Source: a virus. From it: 64,000 bases of DNA. Of the stretch, positions 41,365-48,400 are shown in pieces. Made by a program: the position numbers and the translations under genes. The stretch spans positions 85,160 through 149,159 of IMG/VR virus record IMGVR_UViG_3300022602_000036, one strand, 5' to 3'. Numbering within the stretch: the stretch's first letter is position 1; every line of letters starts with the position of its first letter. The notes under the pieces are model-generated. The model was not told the DNA's origin, did not search any database, and saw only the letters and a program-made list of their open reading frames with translations.

Positions 41365-43280
41365 TGGCATCATTACAGTATTATTATATATCAAGCACAC
41401 CAGGCCCAAAGGCGTTTACTATGCCCAAAGGATTCCAAGCTAATGTAGAAGTACATTGCTGGGGAGCAGGTGGTGGTGACGGCACTGGCGGAGTTGGTGG
41501 CGGTGGTGGATATGTTAAATCTCTGGTTACTATCAATCCAGGCGATATTGTTGAAATTGGCGTTGGCCTACAGGGTGCGGCTGCTAGTGGGCAAAGTGCA
41601 GGCGCAGGTGGCGGTAGTAGTATTGGTTTTAGCTATGCCGGCGGTTCAGGCGGCGGTAGTGGCGACGAAGATGCAGACATGGGCGCAGGTGGTGGTGGTG
41701 GTGGAGCTACCGTAGTAGAAGTTAACGGAATACCTGTAGCTGTAGCCGCTGGTGGCGGTGGTGGTGGTGGTAACGGAGACGATGGTGGCGCCGGTGGAGC
41801 GGGATTACCTGGCGGAGTGCAGGCAAGTGCCACTGGGTGGTATCCAGTATCACTAAGCTGGGCTTGGAATAGTTTTATGAATAGCTATGCTATTTGGACT
41901 GGTGGTAGTCAAGATGTTACTACTAATGTCTATACTACTATTGTAAATTTCCCTACATCAGGCACATATACATTTAATCTATCAACAGACAACTATGGTA
42001 GTCTAACTTTAGATTCAACATTGATAATAAGTTATAGCGATTTTACCACAACTGGAACTACTACACACGCAGTTACCGCAGGCAATCATACTATAACATT
42101 AAGTATCACTAACCAAGGTGGCCCAGCAGGTATTGCAGCACAGATTTTAAATCCAGACAGTTCAGAACTATGGGATACTAGAAATCCGCAGAACTTCCCA
42201 CAACTAAATTCAACCACACAAGGCGCAGCAGGTGCTTATGGATCAGCTGGTGGCGGCGGAGGAGGCGGTGGTGTATTTGGAGGCCTTGGCGGCACTGCCA
42301 CAGGCGATGACCAGGGAGGTGCTCCAGGCGGTAGCGGCGGACTTCAACTAGGCGATACTAAACTGCCAGGATCAGGAGAATTTGCAGGTGGCCGTACAAC
42401 CACTTATGCGCCAACTGCACCATATGGTAATGCTGGATATGGTGGGTATGCTATATTGGTGTTGACACGTAGATTCCAGCTTTGGAATAAAGTAACTGGT
42501 GCGTGGAATCAAATTACCAATGCTTGGCAAAAAGTAAATGGCCAATGGCAAAGTATCTCTCAAATTTATATAAAAAATAATGGTGCTTGGAATCCACTAC
42601 TAAGTACTACTGTAATTAACGACAAACGTAGTGTACAATATACTACACAGGGCACTTATAGTTGGATCTGTCCAGCGGATATTATTCGTGTTAAAGCCAG
42701 AGTATATGGTGCAGGCGGAGCAGGAACAGGTGGTGCTGGTGGCGCAGGTGGATATGCAGAAAAGTATCTAACAGTTACCCCAGGTGCAACCTATACCGCA
42801 GTAGTTGGTGCAGGAACTAGTGCCACAGGACAGGACAGTAGTTTTAATAGTACTATAATTGCACACGGTGGCGGAGCAGGTGCTAGCCAAACTGGCGGAA
42901 CAGATGCTGGTGGTAGTGGTGGTACAGCCACAGGTGGCGATACAAACTTAACTGGTGCCGCAGGTACCAGTGGGCAAGCTGTTTATTCTTACTACTACTG
43001 GTGGTGGGGCTGGGGCGGCTGGGGCTGGAACGGCTACTATAATGGGTACTGGAACGGCTATTATGGCAATGCATACTATAATAATGGTTACTATGGGTAT
43101 GGTTACTATAATTATGGTTGGGGTTGGGGTGGTTACTGGAATTGGGGATGGCCATATTATGGTACATACCAAACAGGATATACCTACGGTGTACCTGGTA
43201 CAGGCTATGACAACATAGGCAGTGGTGCTGTTGGTCCTGGTTCTACAGGAGCACCAGGCGCAGTATTTTTAATTTATTAA
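41364..43280 (+). CDS. Glycine-rich tail adhesin with aromatic W/Y/G region
   Basis: This 638-residue protein has a glycine-rich start (G-G-G-D-G-T-G-G-V-G-G-G-G-G), typical of phage adhesins whose loops form polyglycine helices. A PA14-like beta domain follows at about 150-275 (F-P-T-S-G-T-Y-T-F-N-L-S-T-D-N-Y-G-S-L-T-L-D). A second glycine-rich part, W-N-x-V-T-G-A-W repeats and a third adhesin-like block follow. Residues ~541-606 are almost only W, Y, G and N. It probably recognises the host receptor at the fibre tip. It starts on the upstream stop (TAATG). Confidence 0.75.
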   Translation: MASLQYYYISSTPGPKAFTMPKGFQANVEVHCWGAGGGDGTGGVGGGGGYVKSLVTINPGDIVEIGVGLQGAAASGQSAGAGGGSSIGFSYAGGSGGGSGDEDADMGAGGGGGGATVVEVNGIPVAVAAGGGGGGGNGDDGGAGGAGLPGGVQASATGWYPVSLSWAWNSFMNSYAIWTGGSQDVTTNVYTTIVNFPTSGTYTFNLSTDNYGSLTLDSTLIISYSDFTTTGTTTHAVTAGNHTITLSITNQGGPAGIAAQILNPDSSELWDTRNPQNFPQLNSTTQGAAGAYGSAGGGGGGGGVFGGLGGTATGDDQGGAPGGSGGLQLGDTKLPGSGEFAGGRTTTYAPTAPYGNAGYGGYAILVLTRRFQLWNKVTGAWNQITNAWQKVNGQWQSISQIYIKNNGAWNPLLSTTVINDKRSVQYTTQGTYSWICPADIIRVKARVYGAGGAGTGGAGGAGGYAEKYLTVTPGATYTAVVGAGTSATGQDSSFNSTIIAHGGGAGASQTGGTDAGGSGGTATGGDTNLTGAAGTSGQAVYSYYYWWWGWGGWGWNGYYNGYWNGYYGNAYYNNGYYGYGYYNYGWGWGGYWNWGWPYYGTYQTGYTYGVPGTGYDNIGSGAVGPGSTGAPGAVFLIY

Positions 43281-43294
43281 TAAAGGAAAGTTCA

Positions 43295-44005
43295 ATGAAA
43301 AAACTATTAGTAGCAGTAGCATTATTAGCAACATCAATGTCAGCATTTGCTGGCCTTAAAGATTGTAGTCAGTTTGAAGTAGCATTACCAACATACACAG
43401 CTAAACCAGGTGACCAAGAACTATGTCACATGAACTACGCTGTTATTCATCGTTGCGATGTTAAAGCACCAGAAGCAGTATTTGAGCATTTAACACCAGC
43501 AGCAATTAGTGGTCCAGCAAAACGCAAGGACAATTTCCACCCAGACACAAGTGTAACACCAGCATGTTCAGCTAGCCTAGCAGATTATGCTATTGTTGGT
43601 AAAACACATGATCGTGGTCATATGGCTCCAGCAGGTAACAACACACAAAGTGATGCTATCATGAGTGAAAGTTTTAACTTGTCAAATATGGTTCCACAAG
43701 TAGCTAACAACAACCGTGGTATTTGGAAACAAGCAGAAACATTTGAACGTCAATGGGCTCTAACACCAAACACAGACTACTATGTTATCAGTGGTGGTAT
43801 TTGGGATCAAGGTTATCAAAAGATTGGTAGCGGTTTAGGTATTCCTACACGTTTATACAAAATTGTATACGAAAAGAAAAGCAAAAAAGTTACAGCATGG
43901 TTAATGCCAAACGCAGCACTACCAGTAGCAGACTTACCTAAGTATGCAACTACAGTGGCTAACATTGAAGCGGCTACAGGTATCAAATTTAACTTACCAC
44001 AGTAA
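43295..44005 (+). CDS. Secreted DNA/RNA non-specific endonuclease
   Basis: This 236-residue protein is a NUC1-type (beta-beta-alpha metal) nuclease with the D106-R-G-H109-M motif, His being the general base, and N-x3-N-x2-P (about 127-133) for magnesium. Residues 1-19 form a Sec signal peptide (K-K-L-L-V-A-V-A-L-L-A ... A-F-A), so the mature enzyme acts in the periplasm or medium. Cysteines in the mature part may form disulfides. It could degrade DNA of superinfecting phages or outside nucleic acids. AAAGGAAA is the SD. Confidence 0.88.
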   Translation: MKKLLVAVALLATSMSAFAGLKDCSQFEVALPTYTAKPGDQELCHMNYAVIHRCDVKAPEAVFEHLTPAAISGPAKRKDNFHPDTSVTPACSASLADYAIVGKTHDRGHMAPAGNNTQSDAIMSESFNLSNMVPQVANNNRGIWKQAETFERQWALTPNTDYYVISGGIWDQGYQKIGSGLGIPTRLYKIVYEKKSKKVTAWLMPNAALPVADLPKYATTVANIEAATGIKFNLPQ

Positions 44006-44029
44006 TCAAATTTAAAAGGATTTTCAATT

Positions 44030-44446
44030 ATGGTAGATACCGTCCAAGTACAGGTTCCAGCACCACAATCAGTGGTGCCTTGGGGCTTTCATGGAATCTT
44101 TGATTGCAGTGGATGTGATCTAGATAAAATTCAAAGTGCAGACAACATCAAGTCTTGGTTATCATCATTGCTGACCGCTATTGATATGACCGCAGTAGGT
44201 GATCCTATTGTGACTATGACTGGTGTTGGCATGCCTGATAAAGAAGGCTACACTGCTATACAGATCATTGTAACCAGCAGTATTGTAGCACATTTTATTG
44301 ACAGCACACAGCATATCTACATTGATGTGTTTAGCTGTAAAGAATTTGATCCTACAAAAGTAGAAGCTAGTATTAGCTCATTCTTTGGCGCAAACACCAA
44401 GATTAACAAGATGTTAATTCCACGGAACGCGGCCTTACAAGTTTAA
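44030..44446 (+). CDS. S-adenosylmethionine decarboxylase-like (SpeD family) protein
   Basis: This 138-residue protein resembles prokaryotic AdoMet decarboxylase (SpeD), a pyruvoyl enzyme of spermidine synthesis. The elements are F-H-G-I-F-D-C-S-G-C-D near residue 20, the self-cleavage region I-V-T-S-S-I-V-A-H (81-88), and Y-I-D-V-F-S-C103-K. The usual E-S-H at the cleavage site is replaced by T-S-S-x3-H, so processing or substrate may differ; some phage SpeD homologues are reported to act on other amino acids. A terminator follows, so it ends the unit. Confidence 0.75.
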   Translation: MVDTVQVQVPAPQSVVPWGFHGIFDCSGCDLDKIQSADNIKSWLSSLLTAIDMTAVGDPIVTMTGVGMPDKEGYTAIQIIVTSSIVAHFIDSTQHIYIDVFSCKEFDPTKVEASISSFFGANTKINKMLIPRNAALQV

Positions 44447-44462
44447 CATAACTTAACAAACA

Positions 44463-44485
44463 ACCACTCGCAAGGGTGGTTTTTT
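44463..44485 (+). terminator. Rho-independent terminator
   Basis: ACCACTC (44463-44469), loop GCAA, GGGTGGT (44474-44480) and a run of T form a stem with U-tract after the SpeD-like gene. Confidence 0.85.
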
Positions 44486-44486
44486 A

Positions 44487-44515
44487 TTGACTTTTTTACC
44501 AAATTCGTGTATAAT
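44487..44515 (+). promoter_or_regulatory. Sigma70-type promoter
   Basis: TTGACT (44487-44492), a 17-base spacer and TATAAT (44510-44515) lie just after the terminator and 33 bases before the ATG at 44549. Together with the late octamer, this gives the HAD gene both early and late promoters. Confidence 0.75.
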
Positions 44516-44533
44516 GCTTGTATCTTAAATCAC

Positions 44534-44541
44534 GATAAATA
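44534..44541 (+). promoter_or_regulatory. Late promoter octamer close to ATG
   Basis: GATAAATA ends 7 bases before the ATG at 44549, with no SD between. Confidence 0.55.
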
Positions 44542-44548
44542 CTACATC

Positions 44549-45088
44549 ATGCAAGCAAAAGACCTAATTAGAGCAACAGACAACACTAAAATTTACCTAG
44601 ACATGGATGGAGTCCTTGCAGACTTTTTTGCAGAATATGCAAAACTAGCTGGGGTTACTAGCGGTAGCTACAGAGATATACCACCAGCTAAAGCTGATCC
44701 TACCCTAGACAAAATGATTGGCACTGATTTCTTTGCTCGCTTGCCTATGTTTAGCACAGCGCCAAACTTAATACAACTAGTATTGAGTTACGTACCACAC
44801 TATAACATCTGTTCAAGTCCTTTACGTGGGGATCACGAGAATAGCAGTAAATGGAAACGTGTATGGATCGCTAAACATCTAAGCCCACAACCCAGTGACG
44901 TTGTTATCACAGGGCAAAAAGAACGTCATGCAGTAAACCCAGATGGTAGCCCAAATATCTTAATTGATGATCGCGGCACTAACATTGTTGCTTGGCGTGC
45001 CCGTGGTGGTATTGGCATTAAGTATCAAGCAGATGAAGACAGTTTAGACGTAGTAGCAAAAGGACTAGCACACGCATATGGCTATTAA
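44549..45088 (+). CDS. HAD-family 5'(3')-deoxyribonucleotidase-like phosphatase
   Basis: This 179-residue protein has the HAD nucleophile motif Y-L-D18-M-D20-G-V-L-A-D, an S/T motif (I-C-S-S-P-L) and a late acidic motif (I-L-I-D-D-R). This is the pattern of 5'(3')-deoxyribonucleotidases, which dephosphorylate nucleoside monophosphates. The N-terminus M-Q-A-K-D-L-I-R resembles the capsid-targeting-like starts of its neighbours but lacks the glutamate of the cleavage site. I chose the ATG at 44549. It overlaps the next gene by 11 bases. Confidence 0.8.
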   Translation: MQAKDLIRATDNTKIYLDMDGVLADFFAEYAKLAGVTSGSYRDIPPAKADPTLDKMIGTDFFARLPMFSTAPNLIQLVLSYVPHYNICSSPLRGDHENSSKWKRVWIAKHLSPQPSDVVITGQKERHAVNPDGSPNILIDDRGTNIVAWRARGGIGIKYQADEDSLDVVAKGLAHAYGY

Positions 45089-45818
45089 TTTATATGAAGG
45101 CGGTAATGTTTTTAAAGACGAAAAGGGTCAACCCGCAACTATTCGTATCACTCGCAACAATGTGGTTCCAACAGTACAATGGTTAGAGAAGCTAACTGGA
45201 CTGAATCTAGTAGACAATATGCTAGGCAGTACAGGTTACAAAGAAACTTCAGGTGATCTAGACCTAGGTGTAGATGTTAGTAAAATCTCAAAAGAAACGT
45301 TAATAAATCAGCTGATTAAGAAGGGAATTGACCCAAAAGACATCAGAAAAACAGGCGATAGTGTGCATTTAAAGACACCTATCCTAGGTGATGCAGCTAA
45401 CGGTTATGTACAAACTGATTTTATGTTTGGCGAGCCTAGTTGGCAGAAATTTAGTCTAACTGGTAGCCCAGAAGGTAGCCCATACAAAGGACTACATCGC
45501 CATATTTTACTCAGCAGTATTGCTAAAGCTCAGGGACTAAAATGGAGTCAAAAATACGGCCTAGTTGATCGTGCTACCAATGAAGTTATTACACAAGATC
45601 CTAAAGAAATTGCTGCACGCCTAGTAGACGGAGTTCCAGCAGACTTAGCCAGCGTTGAAAGTATTATTAAAAAAATCAAAGGTCGTCAAGACTACGACCA
45701 ACTAACAGCAGATGCACGCGAATCATTTGCTAAAGATCAGTTAGTATTACCAGAATCTGCACCACTTCCAGGTACAGGTGCTTGGTTCCGTCAGTTTGTA
45801 AACATGGATCATATATGA
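45078..45818 (+). CDS. Pol-beta-type nucleotidyltransferase-like protein 1
   Basis: This 246-residue protein has L-G50-S51-T-G-Y-K-E-T-S-G-D60-L-D62-L-G-V, the G-S-x(n)-D-x-D motif of pol-beta-like nucleotidyltransferases. A third acidic residue may lie in Q-T-D-F-M (about residue 116). The start M-A-I-N-L-Y-E-G-G contains an L-Y-E site, as in capsid-targeted proteins. The stop overlaps the next gene, which encodes a second nucleotidyltransferase. The substrate is not predictable; tRNA, protein or nucleotide are possible. Confidence 0.75.
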   Translation: MAINLYEGGNVFKDEKGQPATIRITRNNVVPTVQWLEKLTGLNLVDNMLGSTGYKETSGDLDLGVDVSKISKETLINQLIKKGIDPKDIRKTGDSVHLKTPILGDAANGYVQTDFMFGEPSWQKFSLTGSPEGSPYKGLHRHILLSSIAKAQGLKWSQKYGLVDRATNEVITQDPKEIAARLVDGVPADLASVESIIKKIKGRQDYDQLTADARESFAKDQLVLPESAPLPGTGAWFRQFVNMDHI

Positions 45819-47002
45819 GAGCAAAAGATCTAGTCAAAGGTAACATTGCTTACCATGAAGAATTAAATCCAGAAGTATGGGATGATGTATTTGGCAAAGG
45901 TTATAAACTTCGTATTGACGTGCGCTATAGGCTATTAGAAATAGCACATCGTTTTATTGAATACTTAGAAGTACCCGACTTTAAACTATCAGGTATCTTA
46001 TTACGTGGTAGTCTAGCTAACTATAACTATACTCCCTACAGTGACTTTGATCTACACCTAGTTACCAACTATGCTGATCTAGGCTGTGATATCACAGAAC
46101 AGTTTTACATGGCCAAGAAAAAGATATGGAACGACGAACATGACATTACTATCAAAGGCTATGAAGTAGAACTTTATGTAGAAGACGTTGATGCTAAAAA
46201 CGTCAGCTCAGGCACATACGATATCTTAGATGATAAATGGGTAAGTGTGCCTAAACACGAAGAGCCTACTATAGATGACCGTGCTGTTAATGCCAAAGCC
46301 CGTGACCTAATGACCCAGGTCAATCGCGCAGTTAAATCAGGTAGTGTAGAAGACCTAGACAGACTAAAAGACAAAATTAAAACAATGCGTCAAGCTGGTT
46401 TAGATGCTAACGGTGAGTTTAGTACAGAAAATCTAGCATTTAAAATCCTGCGTAACAAAGGTTACATGGATAAACTATACAAAGCCAAAAATCAAAAGTT
46501 TGATCAGGAATTGAGCTTAGATGAACAAGTTATTAACGAACTAAGAAACAAGTTGCAGGATTATCTACAGCAACAGTTTCCTACATGGCCACCGTATGTG
46601 GTAAATGATCTACTGTATAAAAATGCCAAAGGTATAACTGATTCTGCAGAGTTAGAAGATTGGATCGCTGGCATTAAGAAAGACTACAAAGTTAAACGTT
46701 GGGAGTTGATTAATGACATGCCTATTACGTTTAAGATGTTTCATCCAGAAACCAGAAAACAATTAATAGCACGTGGGGTAGGTACAGATACTATTCAAAA
46801 TCCTTATAATGTACCAAAAGACGACGAACGTCATGCTCAACAGGCCGCAATGATACAACAGCGTGGTATCAGTCCAGAGCCTATTGTGTTAATGAAGGGT
46901 CGTCACCAATACTATTTAATAGAAGGCTGGCACAGAACTATACAGCACTTCAAAGCAAACCCACAAGGATATAAAGGCCCAGCTTGGGTTGGATATCTAT
47001 GA
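45815..47002 (+). CDS. Pol-beta-type nucleotidyltransferase with ParB-like C-terminus
   Basis: This 395-residue protein has R-G65-S66-L-A-N-Y-N-Y-T-P-Y-S-D77-F-D79-L-H-L-V, a clear minimal-nucleotidyltransferase motif, with E-V-E-L-Y-V-E (about 113-119) as the third acidic element. The C-terminal third (P-E-P-I-V-L-M-K-G-R, Y-Y-L-I-E-G-W-H-R) resembles a ParB/sulfiredoxin-type nuclease fold. The start M-R-A-K-D-L-V-K is like the other targeting-type starts but without Glu. I chose the ATG at 45815, which overlaps the previous stop. A two-domain enzyme like this could modify a host macromolecule. Confidence 0.75.
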   Translation: MRAKDLVKGNIAYHEELNPEVWDDVFGKGYKLRIDVRYRLLEIAHRFIEYLEVPDFKLSGILLRGSLANYNYTPYSDFDLHLVTNYADLGCDITEQFYMAKKKIWNDEHDITIKGYEVELYVEDVDAKNVSSGTYDILDDKWVSVPKHEEPTIDDRAVNAKARDLMTQVNRAVKSGSVEDLDRLKDKIKTMRQAGLDANGEFSTENLAFKILRNKGYMDKLYKAKNQKFDQELSLDEQVINELRNKLQDYLQQQFPTWPPYVVNDLLYKNAKGITDSAELEDWIAGIKKDYKVKRWELINDMPITFKMFHPETRKQLIARGVGTDTIQNPYNVPKDDERHAQQAAMIQQRGISPEPIVLMKGRHQYYLIEGWHRTIQHFKANPQGYKGPAWVGYL

Positions 47003-47097
47003 AAGAATATTTTACATTTGAGAACTTACCACTGACTATAGTAGTTGGATTAGTTGCTTGGTCATGGGCTATTGTTTTTACTGTGATCTTATCATGA
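46999..47097 (+). CDS. Small membrane protein (32 aa)
   Basis: The ATG at 46999 overlaps the upstream stop and the TGA at 47095-47097 overlaps the next ATG. The product is a single membrane helix (I-V-V-G-L-V-A-W-S-W-A-I-V-F-T-V). It may be a coupling peptide or a short membrane effector. Confidence 0.5.
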   Translation: MKEYFTFENLPLTIVVGLVAWSWAIVFTVILS

Positions 47098-47498
47098 GAG
47101 CAAACGAATTCTTAAAAGAAGACTCCCATATACCGCGTTATCTATATAAATGGGTGAACGGTCAACAATTCCAGAAGTATATTGATGCAGGCAAGCTGCC
47201 GGTTAAACGTAAGTATGCTCACTATATTGATGCTGTTGATAGGTTAGTTCCAGGCAATAGTTTTACAGATGAAGCACATATTGGCAGATGGACTGGTGAT
47301 ACATTAATTAGAATTGACGCGAGCAAACTGTCTAATAACATATATCCCATTGCTGGTAATAGAACATATCTAAAAACAATGGGGATGACACACAGTGAGT
47401 ACGATCCAAATGCGTGGGAATACGAGCCGGAAGAAATAGACGAATATTGGATTGAAGGCCCTGTTGATATTAGTTCAGCGGAAATAATTAAGAAGTAA
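47094..47498 (+). CDS. Small protein with capsid-targeting-like start, possible ADP-ribosyltransferase-like fold
   Basis: This 134-residue protein starts M-R-A-N-E-F-L-K-E-D, very close to the T4 capsid-targeting peptide. The remainder has L-Y-K-W-V, G-N-S-F-T-D-E and E-Y-W-I-E-G-P-V, an arrangement loosely like the S-T-x and E-x-x-E strands of ADP-ribosyltransferases. T4 Alt is an injected ADP-ribosyltransferase with such a leader, so the analogy is attractive but weak. I chose the ATG at 47094. No other family is recognised. Confidence 0.55.
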   Translation: MRANEFLKEDSHIPRYLYKWVNGQQFQKYIDAGKLPVKRKYAHYIDAVDRLVPGNSFTDEAHIGRWTGDTLIRIDASKLSNNIYPIAGNRTYLKTMGMTHSEYDPNAWEYEPEEIDEYWIEGPVDISSAEIIKK

Positions 47499-47587
47499 AG
47501 AACACCCTGCCTTAGGACTGTTAGGTGTGGCCGGCTGCTGGCCTGGAGGGATGCCAAAAGTGAGCAACTATTTAGAAAGTAAAAACA
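47499..47587 (+). other. GC-richer structured intergenic region
   Basis: This 89-base gap stands out as GC-rich against the AT-rich genome. ACACC (47502-47506) can pair with GGTGT (47524-47528), and GGCC (47529-47532) with GGCC (47540-47543), suggesting a folded leader for the glycosyltransferase mRNA or a small RNA. No SD-like motif is obvious right before the ATG at 47588. Confidence 0.4.
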
Positions 47588-48361
47588 ATGAAAACAGTAA
47601 TTTGCCATTTCTATAACGAAGAACATCTATTACCCTGGTGGCTAGAACATCATAAACGTATCTTTGATCATGGTATTATGATTGACTATCATAGCACTGA
47701 TCGCAGTATGGAAATCATCAGAGAGATATGCCCTAATTGGGAATTACGTTACACTCGTAATAAATTTTTTGACAGTGGACCTATTGATCAAGAAGTAATG
47801 AACATAGAAAAGGTTCTAGGTGGTTGGCGCATGGCATTAAATGTCACAGAGTTCTTATATGGTAACACTGACCATTTGCGTGACTTACCTGACCCAACAC
47901 AGTATTTTATTGGCAACTATGTGTTTGTTGACATGGAAAATCCTGAACAAGGACAAACGCTATTAGATCACAGACATCCCCTACACCAACAACGCTATTG
48001 GGGCTATGATGACTTTGCTAATACTGGTGCTCCTAGACATGGACCAATAATGAGTCGCATGAGTCGTAGCATACACAACTATCCTGTAACCTATACAGGT
48101 GGGCGTCATTGGAATGGACACGAAAAATCATTTAATGATCTGGTGATATTTTACTATGGTTGGGCTGACTTTAGTGAAGCTGGGATTAAACGTAAAGATC
48201 AAATCAAAACTAAAATCAGTGAGGGTGCTACAGTGCATCATCACTCCGCAGATGACTTTAGAAATTGGGGTCGTGCTAGGAAAGTAGACAGTAGAGATCT
48301 ACGCCCAGAGATTGCTACGATCCTAGAACACAATCGTAGAATAACTGGATCTGAGTGGTAA
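47588..48361 (+). CDS. Glycosyltransferase (GT2/GT92-like)
   Basis: This 257-residue protein begins V-I-C-H-F-Y-N-E-E-H-L-L-P-W-W-L-E-H-H, followed by I-D-Y-H-S-T-D-R-S. This is typical of the Glyco_tranf_2_4 family (DXD-like I-D-Y-H-S-T-D). It may decorate surface glycans or virion proteins. The following late octamer overlaps its end. The substrate is not known. Confidence 0.75.
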   Translation: MKTVICHFYNEEHLLPWWLEHHKRIFDHGIMIDYHSTDRSMEIIREICPNWELRYTRNKFFDSGPIDQEVMNIEKVLGGWRMALNVTEFLYGNTDHLRDLPDPTQYFIGNYVFVDMENPEQGQTLLDHRHPLHQQRYWGYDDFANTGAPRHGPIMSRMSRSIHNYPVTYTGGRHWNGHEKSFNDLVIFYYGWADFSEAGIKRKDQIKTKISEGATVHHHSADDFRNWGRARKVDSRDLRPEIATILEHNRRITGSEW

Positions 48362-48369
48362 GATAAATA
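48362..48369 (+). promoter_or_regulatory. T4-like late promoter octamer
   Basis: GATAAATA lies 31 bases before the ATG at 48401. Confidence 0.5.
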
Positions 48370-48400
48370 CATAAAGACAGGAATTTGTTAAAAGTTAATC

